Assembly (NCBI RefSeq): GCF_024171525.1
Contig: NZ_JALJZY010000008.1
Location: 56,782-120,781, forward strand
Origin: Neisseriaceae bacterium HSC-16F19
Lineage (GTDB): Bacteria > Pseudomonadota > Gammaproteobacteria > Burkholderiales > Neisseriaceae
DNA length: 64,000 nt
Reading direction: 5' to 3'
Position numbers and translations under genes: made by a program. Shown here piece by piece: positions 61,305 through 64,000 of this stretch. The notes under the pieces were generated by a model. The model made no database searches. It was not told where the DNA came from and saw only the letters and a program-made list of their open reading frames with translations. Each line of letters starts with the position of its first letter. Within the stretch, counting starts at the first letter, position 1.

Positions 61305-62032
61305 ATCCGAAAACCATATTGATTACCGGCGCCAGCCGCGGTATCGGCAAGGCGGTGGCCTTGGCGCTGGCCGCAGACGGTTACGACATCGTGGTGCATT
61401 GCCGCAGCCGCGTGTCCGAAGCCGAAGCGGTGGCCGCTGCCATCCGTGCCCAGGGGCGCGAATCGCGGGTGCTGGCCTTTGACGTGGCCGACCGTGCCGC
61501 CTGCCGCACGGCGCTGGAAGCGGATATGGAAGCACACGGCGCGTATTACGGCGTGGTGCTCAATGCGGGCCTGACCCGCGACAATGCCTTTCCGGCCTTT
61601 AGTGACGAGGATTGGGACCAGGTGCTGCGCACCAATCTGGACGGTTTTTACAATGTGCTGCATCCCGTGGTGATGCCGATGATCCGCCGCCGCGCGCCGG
61701 GCCGGATTGTGTGCATGGCTTCGGTGTCCGGCCTCACCGGCAACCGCGGCCAGGTCAATTACAGCGCCTCCAAAGCGGGGGTGATCGGCGCGGCCAAGGC
61801 GCTGGCACTGGAATTGGCCAAGCGCAAAATCACCGTTAACTGCGTGGCGCCGGGGCTGATAGATACCGATATTGTGGACGAACAGGTGCCGGTGGAAGAA
61901 ATTCTCAAGGCCGTGCCTGCGGCGCGCATGGGGCAGCCGGAAGAAGTGGCCCATGCGGTGCGCTTTTTAATGCACGAGCAGGCGGCCTATATTACCCGCC
62001 AGGTGATTGCGGTGAACGGAGGTTTGTGTTGA
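61301..62032 (+). CDS. apeQ: 3-ketoacyl-ACP reductase (ApeQ-like, FabG family)
   Basis: 243-residue short-chain dehydrogenase: TGASRGIGKAVALALA NADPH site near residue 9, LNAGLTRDNAF, catalytic Ser-Tyr-Lys in ASVSG and VNYSASKAG, and VNCVAPGLIDTDI. Reduces the beta-keto group each cycle. A GGAGG site for apeR lies inside its last codons. Confidence 0.92.
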   Translation: MNPKTILITGASRGIGKAVALALAADGYDIVVHCRSRVSEAEAVAAAIRAQGRESRVLAFDVADRAACRTALEADMEAHGAYYGVVLNAGLTRDNAFPAFSDEDWDQVLRTNLDGFYNVLHPVVMPMIRRRAPGRIVCMASVSGLTGNRGQVNYSASKAGVIGAAKALALELAKRKITVNCVAPGLIDTDIVDEQVPVEEILKAVPAARMGQPEEVAHAVRFLMHEQAAYITRQVIAVNGGLC

Positions 62033-63261
62033 GACGCGTGGTGATTACCGGCATCGGCGCCGTGAGCGCCTTCGGCCGTGACTGGAACAGCGTTCAAGCA
62101 GCCTTTGCCCGCGGGCAGAATGCCGTGCGCGCCATCCCCGAATGGGCGGAGCAATATCCCGATTTGGAAGCGCATCTGGGCGCACCCATCGCGGATTATG
62201 CGCCGCCCGCACACTGGACGCGCAAACAGCTGCGCAGCATGGGACGCGTTTCCATGCTGTGCGTGGATGCCGCCGAGCAGGCGCTCGCCGATGCCGGACT
62301 GCTGCACGATGAGGCCATACGCGACGGCCGCATGGGCGTGGCCTGCGGTTCTTCCGTGGGCAGCACCCCCGATGTCTGCGCCTTGGGCACGCTGTTGCGC
62401 GAAGGCTCGTCACCCGGCTTCAATGCCAATACCTATGTGCGCATGATGCCGCATACCACCGCGGCCAATATCGGCATTTTTTTCGGTCTTACCGGCCGCA
62501 TTATTCCCACTTCCAGCGCCTGTTCTTCAGGCAGCCAGGGCATAGGCTATGCTTATGAAGCCATCAAATACGGCCTTATCGACATGATGCTGGCCGGCGG
62601 CGGCGAAGAATTCTGCCCCTCGGAAGTGTATGTGTTTGATGCGCTTTATGCCGCCAGCCGCCGCAACGACGCCCCGCACACCACCCCCAGCCCCTATGAC
62701 GCCGACCGTGACGGTTTGGTCATCGGCGAAGGCGCGGGTATTTTTGTGCTGGAGTCTTTGGACAGCGCCCGCGCCCGCGGCGCACGCATTTATGCCGAAA
62801 TCGTCGGCTATGGTGCCAACAGCGACGGCAGCCATGTGACCCAGCCGCAAAAAGACACCATGCAGCGCTGCATGGAGCTGGCGCTGAAAGACGCCGGTAT
62901 CAGGCCGGAGCAGGTGGGCTATGTCGGCGGCCACGGCACGGCCACCGACAAAGGCGATATTGCCGAAACCCAGGCCACCGCCGCGGTCTTCGGGCGCGTG
63001 CCCCTCAGCTCGCAAAAAAGCTATCTCGGCCACACCCTGGGTGCCTGCGGTGCGCTGGAATCGTGGTTCTGTATCGAAATGATGCGCAGCGGCTGGTTTG
63101 CGCCTACGGTCAATTTGAACAATATCGACCCGCTTTGCGGCGATGTGGACTATATCCGCGGTGAAGGGCGGGAAATTCACACCGATTATGTGGTCAACAA
63201 TAATTTCGCCTTCGGCGGTGTGAATACCTCGCTGGTGTTTAAGCGTTGGCGGGAGGATTGA
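62029..63261 (+). CDS. apeR: Aryl polyene beta-ketoacyl-ACP synthase (ApeR-like)
   Basis: 410-residue ketosynthase: Cys in TSSACSSGSQGIG near 166, His in GGHGTATDKGD near 305 and SYLGHTLGACGALES near 340. No ATG start exists. TTG 62029 overlaps the apeQ stop (TTGA) and lies six bases after GGAGG (62018-62022); GTG 62026 is three bases after it, too close. I take TTG. End of the plus-strand APE operon. Confidence 0.9.
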   Translation: MRRVVITGIGAVSAFGRDWNSVQAAFARGQNAVRAIPEWAEQYPDLEAHLGAPIADYAPPAHWTRKQLRSMGRVSMLCVDAAEQALADAGLLHDEAIRDGRMGVACGSSVGSTPDVCALGTLLREGSSPGFNANTYVRMMPHTTAANIGIFFGLTGRIIPTSSACSSGSQGIGYAYEAIKYGLIDMMLAGGGEEFCPSEVYVFDALYAASRRNDAPHTTPSPYDADRDGLVIGEGAGIFVLESLDSARARGARIYAEIVGYGANSDGSHVTQPQKDTMQRCMELALKDAGIRPEQVGYVGGHGTATDKGDIAETQATAAVFGRVPLSSQKSYLGHTLGACGALESWFCIEMMRSGWFAPTVNLNNIDPLCGDVDYIRGEGREIHTDYVVNNNFAFGGVNTSLVFKRWRED

Positions 63262-63307
63262 GCGGATTGGATGTTTTACCCGCTTGCAAAGCAATCGCAG
63301 CCGTTTT

Positions 63308-63413
63308 TATAGTCATTTAAAATAAGAATGATACGGCGTTGCTGCGCCTTGCCGTACTATCTGTACTGTCTGCAGCTTGCTGCCTTGTCTCATTCTTATT
63401 TTATTCGACTATA
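63308..63413. repeat. Correia-like element, short form (106 bases)
   Basis: TATAGTCATTTAAAATAAGA at the left and its inverse TTCTTATTTTATTCGACTAT... at the right, with GTACTATCTGTACTGTCTGC inside. Length and TA-bordered ends match the short Correia element. Confidence 0.85.
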
Positions 63414-63420
63414 ATACAAC

Positions 63421-63452
63421 AAGGCTGCCTGAAAAACTTTCCAGGCAGCCTT
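63421..63452. terminator. Inverted DUS pair after apeR
   Basis: AAGGCTGCCTG and CAGGCAGCCTT around AAAAACTTTC, followed by TTGTTTGTTT. Probable terminator for the apePQR operon. Confidence 0.75.
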
Positions 63453-63569
63453 GTTTGTTTATGAATGGCATCGGTAATGGTGTATCCGTATCGGTATTGC
63501 GGCTCCCGGATTATCGGGTTGAGACCTTTGCAAAACCTATGCAATACAGCGGCAAAACAGAACATGAGG

Positions 63570-63766
63570 CCTTTGCAAAACCTCATGTGCCACCACAAAC
63601 ATAAAACCGACGTCATTCCCGCGAACGCGGGAATCCATGGAAAAATTTAAGAAACCACTTTTAAAACAATGGATTCATAAACAGATGGATGGATTCCCGC
63701 GTTCGCGGGAATGACGGCAGCTAAGGTTTTAGGCTGCCTGAAGGCAGTTTTGCAAAGGTCTCAACA
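63570..63766. repeat. Composite neisserial repeat with two dRS3 units (copy 2)
   Basis: dRS3 at 63615-63634 and 63693-63712 around a 58-base spacer that is the reverse complement of the spacer at 44066-44122. Bounded by GAGGCCTTTGCAAAACC and GTTTTGCAAAGGTCTC. A further GAGACCTTTGCAAAACC lies at 63530 and a GTTTTGCAAAGGTCTC at 63872. Confidence 0.85.
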
Positions 63767-63769
63767 TGT

Positions 63770-63846
63770 GTAGGGTGGGCATGCCTGCCCACCACTTTGA
63801 GTTACTGATAATTTAGGGCATAGGTGGGCAAGCATGCCCACCCTAC
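63770..63846. repeat. Inverted GTAGGG palindrome pair
   Basis: GTAGGGTGGGCATGCCTGCC... (63770-63793) faces GGTGGGCAAGCATGCCCACC... (63823-63846). After it, up to 64000, I see no gene. Confidence 0.8.
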
Positions 63847-64000
63847 GGCTCACACCCTTACCTGTTCTAGGTTTTGCAAAGGTCTCGGGTTGCGCCATAT
63901 GCAGTTGTGTAGATACCTATGGTGCAAGCACCCACCCTTGTATGTTGAAACCAATGTACCATAGCAAGCAAACAGGCCGTCCGCCTCCGAACCCACCCTG

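Overview
The window looks like chromosomal DNA of a GC-rich member of the Neisseriaceae. The strongest clue is the 12-base word AGGCTGCCTGAA (and its reverse complement), present in several dozen copies; this is the Simonsiella-type dialect of the neisserial DNA uptake sequence (DUS). Correia-like miniature elements, dRS3 repeats (ATTCCC-N8-GGGAAT) and gene orders such as cmk-rpsA-ihfB, rpsU-yqeY-dnaG-rpoD and gmk-rpoZ-spoT fit the same family. I cannot name the species.

Bases 1-31,700 are mostly housekeeping: cmk, rpsA, ihfB, an orphan Imm70-type immunity gene, zapE, an FAH-family hydrolase, lgt, an acyltransferase, a SulP transporter, mtnN, thrC, fumC, an RnfB-like ferredoxin, a CcoI-type copper ATPase, tRNA-Ile(CAU), rpoD, dnaG, yqeY, rpsU, a long spoT, rpoZ, gmk, pyrG, a radical SAM protein, aroC, rplT and rpmI. 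Intergenic gaps hold paired GTAG-headed palindromes (REP/BIME-like), Correia-like elements and inverted DUS pairs acting as terminators.

Bases 31,900-41,500 encode an ABC-2 exporter on the minus strand: TetR regulator with two palindromic operators, HlyD-type adaptor, RbbA-type ATPase/permease, YhhJ-type permease and a TolC-like lipoprotein. DUF4298, two GNAT acetyltransferases and DUF1304 are interspersed, and BIME pairs sit at five gene junctions. comM, ubiK, a small membrane-anchored protein, mutT, acpS and pdxJ follow to 46,600.

Bases 46,650-63,260 hold an aryl polyene (APE) pigment cluster, a type II polyketide/fatty-acid-like pathway. A long minus-strand operon encodes the chain-length factor, acyltransferases, two acyl carrier proteins, membrane protein ApeG, an AMP-ligase fused to a dehydratase, a glycosyltransferase, a thioesterase, a LolA-like carrier, an MMPL exporter, a halogenase-like flavoprotein, a lipoprotein and a ketosynthase. 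A divergent plus-strand operon encodes dehydratase, ketoreductase and a second ketosynthase. Inferred flow: the AMP-ligase loads an aryl starter on an ACP; ketosynthases, reductase and dehydratases build the conjugated chain; acyl/glycosyltransferases attach it to a lipid or sugar; LolA-, MMPL- and lipoprotein-like products carry it to the outer membrane. No ammonia lyase or methyltransferase is visible. The most unusual feature is a class II Fic gene inside this operon, with an in-frame 12-base tandem repeat. The last 740 bases contain only repeats.
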